NCBI GenBank assembly: GCA_947625395.1
Contig: CANQOD010000053.1
Span: 1-7,837, forward strand
Reading direction: 5' to 3'
DNA: 7,837 nucleotides
Origin: an uncultured Bacilli bacterium
GTDB lineage: Bacteria > Bacillota_I > Bacilli_A > RF39 > UBA660
Part shown: positions 1 through 5,876 of the stretch, in pieces
Layout of the letters: each line of letters begins with the position of its first letter
Position numbering within the stretch: the stretch's first letter is position 1
Notes under the pieces: model-generated
Seen by the model: only the letters and a program-made list of their open reading frames with translations
Databases searched by the model: none
What the model was told of the DNA's origin: nothing
Position numbers and translations under genes: made by a program

Positions 1-113
1 TCTCTTAAGATAACAAACTGTACATATTGTAAATCTCTGATATTCTCTACAAATCCTTGAATGGTTAAATTTTCTCCTTTATGGTTTTCTAATTCTTTTA
101 ATGTAATTCTCAT
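1..113 (-). CDS. aspS: Aspartyl-tRNA synthetase, archaeal-like class, N-terminal fragment
   Basis: Partial gene: the first 37 codons are present and the rest lies beyond the left edge. The product would charge tRNA-Asp with aspartate in the cytosol. The visible part is the start of the anticodon-binding OB fold, with the stretch 'IQGFVENIRDLQYVQFVILR' at residues 18-37. This form is typical of the short archaeal-like AspRS found in some Firmicutes, many of which also mischarge tRNA-Asn and rely on GatCAB amidation. It lacks the 'SSGKI' signature I would expect in AsnRS, the main alternative. The ATG lies 2 nt past the hisS stop codon and has a strong ribosome binding site, so it is co-transcribed and probably translationally coupled with hisS. 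Whether the enzyme is non-discriminating cannot be seen here. Confidence 0.75.
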   Translation of the reverse strand, partial: MRITLKELENHKGENLTIQGFVENIRDLQYVQFVILR

Positions 114-115
114 TT

Positions 116-1426
116 TTACTCCTCCTCGTGATGATGACCACAATCGCATTCTTCTTCCTCATGCATCGTTGGTAATTGCTCATCTAAATAATAAATTAAA
201 GTATCTAAGTTAACCAATTCTTCTTCCTTGGTATGATTGTTTTTGACTTTGACTTCATTGTTATCGAGTTCTTCGCTATTTAATATGATTAAGAAAGAAG
301 CCTGTAGGCGATCTGCTTGTTTGAACTGCGCTTTTAAACTTCTTCCTAAATATTCTGTTTCAACTTTAAAGCCAGCAAGACGTAATTCTTGGGCTAAATA
401 GATGGCATACTTTTTTTCTTCATCATTGACATAAAGAAGATAGGCATCAAGGGTATCCTCTTCTAATTCGATTCCCTCTTCTTGCATAGCTAAAGCAACT
501 CTTCCAATGCCAGATGCAAAGCCAACACATGGTGTTTCAGGGCCTCCTAAAAGTGTTACTAAGCCGTTATAACGACCCCCACCACCAATGGCTAACTCCT
601 TACCATCAATTTCCGCAATATATTCAAACACGGTATGATTATAATAATCAAGTCCTCGAACGATTGTCGAATCAATCTCGTATGGAATACTTAAAATATC
701 CAAATAGTCACAAACATCTTGAAAGTGTTTTTGACTCGTTTGATTCAGAAAATCGATTGTTTTAGGAGCTTCTTTTAAAATAGGATTTCCCTGATCTACT
801 TTACAATCTAAAATACGCAGTGGGTTTTCTAATAATCGGGCCTTACAGTCCTCACAAAAATCATTGATATAAGGTTTAAAATAGGCAATTAATTTTTCCC
901 GATAGGTTTCTCTAGATGCTCTATCTCCTAGCGTATTGATTTTCACTTTCACATTTTTAAGACCAAGCAGCTGATAGACTTGATAACCAAAAGAAATGAT
1001 TTCAGCATCAGCAATGGGGTCAGCGCTTCCAAGTAACTCTAGGCCAAACTGTGTCAATTCTCGGTCACGACCAGATTGTGGTCTTTCATAACGATACATT
1101 GTGCCACTGTAGTAAAACTTGATTGGTTGTGTTGCATCTCCATACATTTTATTTTCAATGTATGCTCGAACAACGCCAGCAGTCCCCTCTGGTCGTAAAG
1201 TGATTGGTCGACCGCCTTTATCTTCAAAATCATACATTTCTTTTTTGACAACGTCACTTGTTTCACCCATTCCCCTATGGAACAATTCACTGGATTCAAA
1301 AATCGGAGTTCGAATAAAATCATAGTGATACACTTCAGCAAGTAAACTGACCACTTCATTGATTTTTTGAAAATATCTTCCTTCTTTTCCATAAATATCA
1401 TAACAGCCTTTTGGTTTTGTAATCAT
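116..1426 (-). CDS. hisS: Histidyl-tRNA synthetase
   Basis: Class II synthetase, 436 residues, that charges tRNA-His with histidine. Motif 1 lies around residues 40-65 ('TPIFESSELFHRGMGETSD'). Residues 76-81 read 'TLRPEG', and motif 2 is 'RYERPQSGRDRE' at 112-123. The HisRS-specific loops 'RGLDYY' (257-262) and 'AIGGGGRYNG' (279-288) are present, as is motif 3 around 'GFASGIGR' (302-309). The conserved 'CEDC...NPLRILDCK' segment is at 191-209, and the anticodon-binding domain follows from about 327. A start 18 bp further upstream is in frame, but the GGAGGAGG box lies between the two ATGs, so the ATG at 1426 is chosen. The C-terminus carries an unusual tail of about 16 residues rich in Glu, His and Cys, with the core 'CDCGHHH'. 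This tail could bind metal, or may simply accommodate the aspS ribosome binding site. Expression is governed by the upstream T-box. Confidence 0.97.
   Translation of the reverse strand: MITKPKGCYDIYGKEGRYFQKINEVVSLLAEVYHYDFIRTPIFESSELFHRGMGETSDVVKKEMYDFEDKGGRPITLRPEGTAGVVRAYIENKMYGDATQPIKFYYSGTMYRYERPQSGRDRELTQFGLELLGSADPIADAEIISFGYQVYQLLGLKNVKVKINTLGDRASRETYREKLIAYFKPYINDFCEDCKARLLENPLRILDCKVDQGNPILKEAPKTIDFLNQTSQKHFQDVCDYLDILSIPYEIDSTIVRGLDYYNHTVFEYIAEIDGKELAIGGGGRYNGLVTLLGGPETPCVGFASGIGRVALAMQEEGIELEEDTLDAYLLYVNDEEKKYAIYLAQELRLAGFKVETEYLGRSLKAQFKQADRLQASFLIILNSEELDNNEVKVKNNHTKEEELVNLDTLIYYLDEQLPTMHEEEECDCGHHHEEE
119..127 (-). promoter_or_regulatory. Ribosome binding site of aspS inside the hisS coding end
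   Basis: Three GAG codons, the last three glutamates of HisRS, form GAGGAGGAG. The GGAGG core at 125-121 sits 7 nt before the aspS ATG at 113. The site is wholly inside the hisS reading frame, so ribosomes finishing hisS would pass directly over it. This suggests coupled translation of the two synthetases. Confidence 0.85.
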
Positions 1427-1430
1427 AATT

Positions 1431-1438
1431 CCTCCTCC
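1431..1438 (-). promoter_or_regulatory. hisS ribosome binding site that fixes the start codon
   Basis: GGAGGAGG ends 4 nt before the ATG at 1426, and its first GGAGG is 7 nt away. It lies downstream of the longer in-frame ATG at 1444, so that longer start is unlikely to be used. It also lies just beyond the T-box terminator, as expected for a gene released by antitermination. Confidence 0.9.
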
Positions 1439-1442
1439 AAAC

Positions 1443-1481
1443 AAAAAGCACCTTTTTAAAGGACGAGTTTCCCCGTGGTGC
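1443..1481 (-). terminator. T-box intrinsic terminator, exclusive with the antiterminator
   Basis: GCACC (1481-1477) can pair with GGTGC (1452-1448), followed at once by TTTTT (1447-1443). Inside this stem ACGGG-GAAA-CTCGT (1476-1463) forms a small tetraloop hairpin. The competing antiterminator pairs AAAGG (1488-1484) with CCTTT (1462-1458). It keeps the same ACGGG/CTCGT helix and leaves the bulge TGGCACC (1483-1477) free for a tRNA 3' end. The two folds use the same bases and cannot coexist. Confidence 0.85.
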
Positions 1482-1625
1482 CACCTTTTTTGCTTCTTAT
1501 TTCTTTTAACGCAAGGATACGCTTCTTGTTGATTGGGTGTCTTTCAAAAAGCTCTTTTCTCTATTTTCACCAACCATAGAGTCTCTGAATTGCAGAAATC
1601 TTTTTTACTCTTCCCACAAGAAGAT
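1443..1625 (-). promoter_or_regulatory. T-box riboswitch leader of the hisS-aspS operon
   Basis: A leader of about 180 nt that senses uncharged tRNA and switches between termination and read-through. Stem I is recognisable. An S-turn element AGTA (1609-1606) lies opposite GAA (1545-1543) and is closed by AAAAAG/CTTTTT (1605-1600 with 1551-1546). Above it are AGAGA (1586-1582) and a terminal helix CTCTAT/ATAGAG (1581-1576 with 1564-1559) with loop GGTTGGTGAAA. After GAA comes A-GAC-A-CCC, so the specifier in the usual register is GAC (1541-1539, Asp). CAC (1539-1537, His) overlaps it by one base, but its last C can pair with the basal GGG (1615-1613). The T-box bulge is TGGC, which matches a discriminator G73, as in bacterial tRNA-Asp, rather than C73 of tRNA-His. 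The likely effector is therefore uncharged tRNA-Asp, with a possible tRNA-His contribution. Confidence 0.92.
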
Positions 1626-1631
1626 AGTGTT

Positions 1632-1660
1632 ATTATATAGAAAAAGTTTTTATTTTGCAA
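1632..1660 (-). promoter_or_regulatory. Sigma-A-type promoter of hisS-aspS
   Basis: The -35 box TTGCAA (1660-1655) and a perfect -10 box TATAAT (1637-1632) are separated by exactly 17 nt. Transcription would start near A1625, just before the T-box stem I. The -35 box begins only 3 nt past the stop codon of the upstream 709-residue gene. No separate terminator is visible between them, so read-through transcripts would also meet the T-box. Confidence 0.88.
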
Positions 1661-1663
1661 GCA

Positions 1664-3793
1664 TTATGCCGCAACTTTTCCACTTGGAATTTGAATTTGA
1701 ACGATACTGCTTTTTGTTGGCACTTGATATCCAGCATGCTTAAACTGATCCCGTAACGTTGTAAGGGCCTGTTGAACTTTTGTAGCAAACATTGGATTTC
1801 CCTGTTCGTAATCTTTTAAGACGGTTTCAAACAGAGGTTCATCTCCTTTATTAGGTACTAAATAACGACCATCAAAATTCTTGGCAAGCGCAACCAACAT
1901 TGTATCATCTTCCATGATGTTGTTGACAAGTCTTGTAACATCAAACTGTTCTTCCAAGACTTCTTGTCCGACAATACTAAATAAATTTTCAATGCCGGCT
2001 CCAAATTGTTGATTTCTCTTACGTTGTTCATTAAAAGTCGCATAATCTTTGATAGATTGTACTAACATTTGATAAAAATAGTCATTTCGATTGACACTAG
2101 AGGCTAGTTCTCGTGCATGATATTTAGAGGTAAATCCTCCTGTATTTCCTTCTTTCAAGAAAGCAATTTTCGCATTGGTTCCTTGTCCTGGATTTTGCGT
2201 TTGATAGACTAAATTGGTTACTTGAGTTGCTTCTTCCATGTCCAAATATCCATTCATATCTTTATACATTGGGCTCTCCTCTTTTTTAGAGAGCGTTGCC
2301 GTTTCAGTAGGTGGAAGCGAAGAAGAGATTGCTTGTTTTCTTGTATTCAAATAATTCTCCATGGCATCATAGTTGGTAGAAACTGTAGGTTGTTCCTGGG
2401 TGGAAGGTGTGGGTTCCACTGGGACAGGGACTTCTTCTTTTCCTTGTTCTTGTGGTGTTTCTGTCATCGCAATTTCCTGCATTTCATGTCCCATTGGGGT
2501 CGCTTCTTTTTCAATTTTCGCAAGATAATCTTCTTCTTTTATTGGATACAAAGTTTCTAAAATATCTCTCGTTGTAAATTCTTTTTGAGCTTCTTGATTA
2601 CCTAAAATAGAAACAATTAATTCTTGGACTTTGCCTTTTGTTACTTCTTGAGATGGTTCTTGATTGGAATAGAATGTCGTCACACTATTTTCATTGACTA
2701 ATACTTGCTTCGCTAAATGATCTGCATAAGCTAAATATGGAGTTAAAACATTTTCTTCCATAAAAGCCAACATATTTTTATATTTATTGATTTCTTCGCC
2801 TTTTTCTTTCGTGATTTGACCACGATTAGAAACTTCTTGATACCGAACAAATTCATTTAAGACATAATACACTTGAAGACAAAAGACAATTGTTTCTAAA
2901 TTTTTTTGCCAAGCTTCTTTGGTTTGTTCCTGAGAAAGTTGGGCATTTTGTTCAAAATTTTTATATACTTGTTCGACTTGTTCTTGACTTTCTACGATAG
3001 CAAAATAATATTTTCCATTTTCTAATACATATTTAACATAGGTTTTACCATTTTCCTGAATCATTTGATAACTTACAATTTGATCTGTCATTTTTTCAAA
3101 TAAAGGAAAACTTGTTGAATCTGCTTGAGAAGCTGCAGGAATTTGTGGGGTCGCCTTTTCCTCTAAAATTGGGCTGGCATTCATTTTCCATTCTTTTAAT
3201 AAAGCAACTTCATGTTGAATGCCCTCTAATGTGTGAATATCTTCTTGCATGGCTTGCATATAAAGGTCTGCTAAAGTTTTGACCATGGCTTTTTGATCTT
3301 CTGTGGTTGCATTGGCAGCATATTGATCCACACGACTTGTTAGGTCTTCAATCTCCTTTAATAAGCTTTCTCGTTCTTCAATCGCAGCCAAACTGTCTTT
3401 GACTGTTGTCATCATTTTTTCTTTGACTTGCTTGTAATAATCTGAAACTGTCGCATTTAAAGCTTCCAAAGTTTGGATAAGTGTTTGTTCATCTGTTATT
3501 TCTCTTGCTTGGTTCATTTGCTGAATATATGTTTGTTGATGGGCATGAATTTCTTGTAAAATAGGAGTTAAATAAGGGTGTGCAGTTCGAAGAGAAAGCT
3601 GATTTAAAAAACCAATTTCCGTGTTGACTTGGTTCATTAATACGGTCTTTTTATCTGCCTGCTTTTCTGTATTGCTTTCCTCTAAAAAGCGGACAATTCT
3701 TGTAAGTTCTTCTTTTGTTTCCTGAATCGGTTTAGAATCAACATCTTCCTTTTTTATATTTTGTAACACATATTCGTTAAATTGATCTCCCAT
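1664..3793 (-). CDS. Uncharacterised 709-residue helical protein
   Basis: I do not recognise this protein. It has no signal peptide or membrane segment, so it is probably cytoplasmic. Residues 1-215 are charged, Gln/Glu-rich and look largely helical or coiled-coil. A short segment 'GKTYVKYVLENGKYYFAIV' (249-267) looks like a beta hairpin. A second helical stretch covers about 270-430. A low-complexity linker rich in Pro, Thr and Glu runs from about 430 to 505, and a compact mostly helical C-terminal part covers about 525-709. A motif Y-x-x-M-x-x-Y-L occurs twice near the linker end ('YDAMENYL' at 475-482 and 'YKDMNGYL' at 510-517). There is one cysteine (305). The start is supported by AGGAGGG 7 nt upstream. 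It has its own extended -10 promoter and ends 3 nt before the hisS promoter. A structural or scaffold role is a guess from composition only. Confidence 0.9.
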   Translation of the reverse strand: MGDQFNEYVLQNIKKEDVDSKPIQETKEELTRIVRFLEESNTEKQADKKTVLMNQVNTEIGFLNQLSLRTAHPYLTPILQEIHAHQQTYIQQMNQAREITDEQTLIQTLEALNATVSDYYKQVKEKMMTTVKDSLAAIEERESLLKEIEDLTSRVDQYAANATTEDQKAMVKTLADLYMQAMQEDIHTLEGIQHEVALLKEWKMNASPILEEKATPQIPAASQADSTSFPLFEKMTDQIVSYQMIQENGKTYVKYVLENGKYYFAIVESQEQVEQVYKNFEQNAQLSQEQTKEAWQKNLETIVFCLQVYYVLNEFVRYQEVSNRGQITKEKGEEINKYKNMLAFMEENVLTPYLAYADHLAKQVLVNENSVTTFYSNQEPSQEVTKGKVQELIVSILGNQEAQKEFTTRDILETLYPIKEEDYLAKIEKEATPMGHEMQEIAMTETPQEQGKEEVPVPVEPTPSTQEQPTVSTNYDAMENYLNTRKQAISSSLPPTETATLSKKEESPMYKDMNGYLDMEEATQVTNLVYQTQNPGQGTNAKIAFLKEGNTGGFTSKYHARELASSVNRNDYFYQMLVQSIKDYATFNEQRKRNQQFGAGIENLFSIVGQEVLEEQFDVTRLVNNIMEDDTMLVALAKNFDGRYLVPNKGDEPLFETVLKDYEQGNPMFATKVQQALTTLRDQFKHAGYQVPTKSSIVQIQIPSGKVAA

Positions 3794-3818
3794 ATAAACA
3801 CCCTCCTACTCTATTCTT

Positions 3819-3827
3819 ATTATAGCA
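3819..3827 (-). promoter_or_regulatory. Extended -10 promoter of the 709-residue gene
   Basis: TATAAT (3824-3819) is preceded by TG at the extended -10 position (TGC-TATAAT, 3827-3825). No good -35 box lies 16-18 nt upstream, which is tolerated when TG is present. The AGGAGGG ribosome binding site follows at 3807-3801. Apart from this, the 126-bp gap from 3794 to 3919 shows only A/T-rich sequence and no convincing terminator. Confidence 0.65.
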
Positions 3828-3919
3828 TAAATTTGAAAATTTACTAGTGTCTATTAGAAGACTTGACAAAATAGGAAAAGATTCACGGATAATATAAATC
3901 CTTTAAAAAATTTTTTTAT

Positions 3920-5803
3920 TTATGCAGTTTGAATGGGGGTTAAGACTTGGCGGAATGAAACTTGCACATGAACATGACCATAGTAACCGCTATACATAAA
4001 AACGCCTGTAACGGATTCTAAATTATAAGGAGCACTGCGAATTATCCATGGGCCATTTTCCGTGACCATACCAGCACTATCACTATACCAGCCTGCTGTC
4101 TCATTTAAAGCATGACCTTTACATGGAACACCATTGCAAGCTGTTAATGGATCACTACTGGTATATACATCATAATATTTTTCTGCAGGCCAAGGACGTC
4201 CTGTAAAGTTTTTATCATCAGCAAGCAGTCCATCATATCCAGAATTATATGCTGTAGTATATCCTGACCTTTTATTTAAAACTCCCATCATATAATCCCA
4301 AGCACTACCGTTCAAATCATAGATTCCAGTGATGTTACCGGTACTGCTGGCTCCAGCTCCGGCATAGCCTTTACCACCACCTCGATCAATCATCACATCA
4401 TACTGATTTCCACAAGCTGACGCACCCGTAGTACTTGGTAAACCACTTGAACAACCCGTCACAAATCCCTCATAATTATTCATATAGATTTCTTTATTTG
4501 CTCCACTATATAATGGATTACCATACTTTCCATATTTGCTTTGGGTGAGATAACTGATGAGTGCCCATTCTGTATTCTTTATTGCATGACTATCATAGGT
4601 GCTGTGGTCAAAGCCATAAATGTTTCCAGTATTTATTACTTTTCGAGAAACCAAATCTAATGTCGATACACGAATACCTCTCCAACTTGTTACATTTGGT
4701 TTAATAATTGAAGTATATTCTAAGTCACAAGCTGTATTAATTTCTTGATATCCAGGTGTACAGCTTTCTTTAATACCAGTTTCAAACTTACCGATCCAAA
4801 TTCCTGGTAGTTCTTCAGTTCCAAAGGTGAAGCCAGGTGGCGTATACCAATTCGTTGCATATTTCCCTGTATATTGAGCGGAACCACTCTCGTCTTTCTC
4901 ATCTTCTCGAATAAATTTCACATCTATCTCTCCAGGCAATGCTTGACTCGGTTCATCAATTCTTCCCTCTTCTTTCTTCCCATAATAATGTTCCCCATCT
5001 TCTGATTTTATGGTATAGCTATATCGCGGTATCCATACCCACATTTGTAAGATATCTGTCATTTTGACTTCGGACCCTGAACTTGCCTTTTGATACCCAC
5101 TCCGACTTGTTGCAGTCACTGTTACGGCATTTGCCCATTCTTGATGATTATAATTGTACCACTCACTTGTAACATTTGCTTTTTCCCAACGCTTATCAGT
5201 GCTATCATATACAACTGGTATCATATTGTCGGCTAATACTGGTGCATTTGGTTGATTGATTTGGGTTGCATTGATTGCTACTTTCCCATAGAACACTTTC
5301 CCTTGGGCTTCATTTCCTGCATTGATATCTAACCAGATTTTAAGTTCATAATAAATTCTGTTCTTCTCTCCTCTTTTTAAGTTTCCATTATCGATGACTC
5401 TATTCTCAGTTAAACTATCTGTTTTGTCTAGATTCACTCTCTTTAATTCATACCGAATATCATTATATGGAATGTATTCACATTCTTCACAAGCGCTTTG
5501 TCTTTCTTTATCATCGATTAATACTAAATCATAATCGACATCTACTAAACTATTATTTTGAATATAAAATTGGAAAGCGCTTCCCATTTTTCCTGTACCG
5601 TCAACAACAGGAATTGTATTTTCTAGTGTTAAATCTCCATTCGTTTCTACTAAGATAACATCTAAATGATTTCCTCGAAGTGTTATTTTCTGTTTTCCTA
5701 TTACTGTTAGCCTTAACCAAGCATAGCTGATTCCTATAAACAGAACAACAAAAAGAACTAGAATTCCTAGTACTTTCTTATGTTCTTTTATCCATTCTTT
5801 CAT
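3920..5803 (-). CDS. Membrane-anchored surface protein with C-terminal lectin-like (FGE-type) head, paralog A
   Basis: A 627-residue protein displayed outside the cell; ligand unknown. A basic N-terminus precedes one membrane segment (about 11-28), giving an N-in, C-out topology. The following 'SYAWL' and beta-rich segment (29-192) resemble camelysin/TasA-like stalks and contain a 'CEEC' pair (105/108). The head starts at 'NMIPVVYD' (193) and carries 'WVWIPRYSY' (255-263), 'GIWIGKFETG' (334-343), 'KNTEWALISYLTQSKYGKYGN' split around 409-429, 'GIYDLNGSAWDY' (493-504) and 'NETAGWYSDS' (567-576). The 'DLNG-AW-Y' and terminal 'SFR' correspond to FGE-family 'DM-GNVWEW' and 'GFR' motifs, so I infer a C-type-lectin-like binding fold rather than an enzyme. 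Cysteine pairs 451/464 and 556/561 are shared with paralog B; 348/359 is specific to A. There is no LPXTG motif. It follows B by 73 bp and has its own promoter block. Confidence 0.88.
   Translation of the reverse strand: MKEWIKEHKKVLGILVLFVVLFIGISYAWLRLTVIGKQKITLRGNHLDVILVETNGDLTLENTIPVVDGTGKMGSAFQFYIQNNSLVDVDYDLVLIDDKERQSACEECEYIPYNDIRYELKRVNLDKTDSLTENRVIDNGNLKRGEKNRIYYELKIWLDINAGNEAQGKVFYGKVAINATQINQPNAPVLADNMIPVVYDSTDKRWEKANVTSEWYNYNHQEWANAVTVTATSRSGYQKASSGSEVKMTDILQMWVWIPRYSYTIKSEDGEHYYGKKEEGRIDEPSQALPGEIDVKFIREDEKDESGSAQYTGKYATNWYTPPGFTFGTEELPGIWIGKFETGIKESCTPGYQEINTACDLEYTSIIKPNVTSWRGIRVSTLDLVSRKVINTGNIYGFDHSTYDSHAIKNTEWALISYLTQSKYGKYGNPLYSGANKEIYMNNYEGFVTGCSSGLPSTTGASACGNQYDVMIDRGGGKGYAGAGASSTGNITGIYDLNGSAWDYMMGVLNKRSGYTTAYNSGYDGLLADDKNFTGRPWPAEKYYDVYTSSDPLTACNGVPCKGHALNETAGWYSDSAGMVTENGPWIIRSAPYNLESVTGVFMYSGYYGHVHVQVSFRQVLTPIQTA
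3950..4039 (-). other. Variable tip segment of paralog A
   Basis: Codons 589-618, between the conserved 'PWIIR' and 'SFRQVL'. This is the position of the variable region in DGR target proteins with the C-type-lectin fold. Nearly every residue differs from paralog B here, while the flanks match closely. The segment is rich in Tyr, His, Val and Ser and most codons end in T or C. The family's usual 'RGG' is replaced by 'RSA'. The boundary is set by comparison with B, not by a template repeat, which is not in the window. Confidence 0.6.
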
Positions 5804-5805
5804 TT

Positions 5806-5829
5806 ATGACACCCTCATTCTGATGTCAT
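5806..5829 (-). promoter_or_regulatory. Dyad overlapping start site and ribosome binding site of paralog A
   Basis: ATGACATC (5829-5822) and GGTGTCAT (5813-5806) are inverted around an 8-nt centre, with one T-G mismatch. The dyad begins in the last bases of the -10 box and takes in the GAGGG ribosome binding site. Because the transcript probably starts inside the left arm, a DNA operator is more likely than an mRNA hairpin. Confidence 0.5.
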
Positions 5830-5853
5830 TATATCTTTTAAACTACCCCCCCC
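5828..5853 (-). promoter_or_regulatory. Promoter of paralog A with a G8 run in place of a -35 box
   Basis: TATAAT (5833-5828) is a perfect -10 box. The run of eight G (5853-5846) lies 12 nt upstream of it, covering the outer spacer and part of where a -35 box would be. No -35-like hexamer is visible at 16-18 nt spacing. Changes in G-run length would alter the spacing of any upstream contact. Confidence 0.6.
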
Positions 5854-5871
5854 GATTTTATTCTAAATCGG
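5852..5871 (-). repeat. Perfect 7-bp inverted repeat between paralogs B and A
   Basis: On the minus strand CCGATTT (5871-5865) pairs fully with AAATCGG (5858-5852) around the 6-nt loop AGAATA, starting 5 nt past the stop codon of B. It is followed by G's, not T's, in the direction of transcription, so it is not a standard terminator for B. The right arm includes the first two bases of the G8 run. Confidence 0.75.
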
Positions 5872-5876
5872 CATTT

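Larger units (their letters stand above)
5795..5864 (-). repeat. 70-bp promoter repeat, copy upstream of paralog A
   Basis: Identical at all 70 positions to 7710-7779. It includes the first three codons (Met-Lys-Glu), the ribosome binding site, a 24-bp dyad, TATAAT and the G8 run. Weaker similarity, with three differences in ten bases, continues to an ATG at 5874-5872. The offset between copies is 1,915 bp, about one gene module. Confidence 0.97.

Noticed and set aside
1427..1444. Longer hisS start at 1444, adding MFGGGI
   Set aside because: The GGAGGAGG ribosome binding site lies within this extension, and the T-box terminator ends at 1443, so the ATG at 1426 is the sensible start.
3863..3893. 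Plus-strand TTGACA with GATAAT
   Set aside because: The spacing is 19 nt and there is no plus-strand gene downstream; chance in A/T-rich sequence is the simpler reading.
3905..3916. A6T6 palindrome after the stop codon of paralog A as a terminator
   Set aside because: It has no GC stem, and the neighbouring GGAT/ATCC hairpin has only four pairs, so no credible intrinsic terminator is seen.
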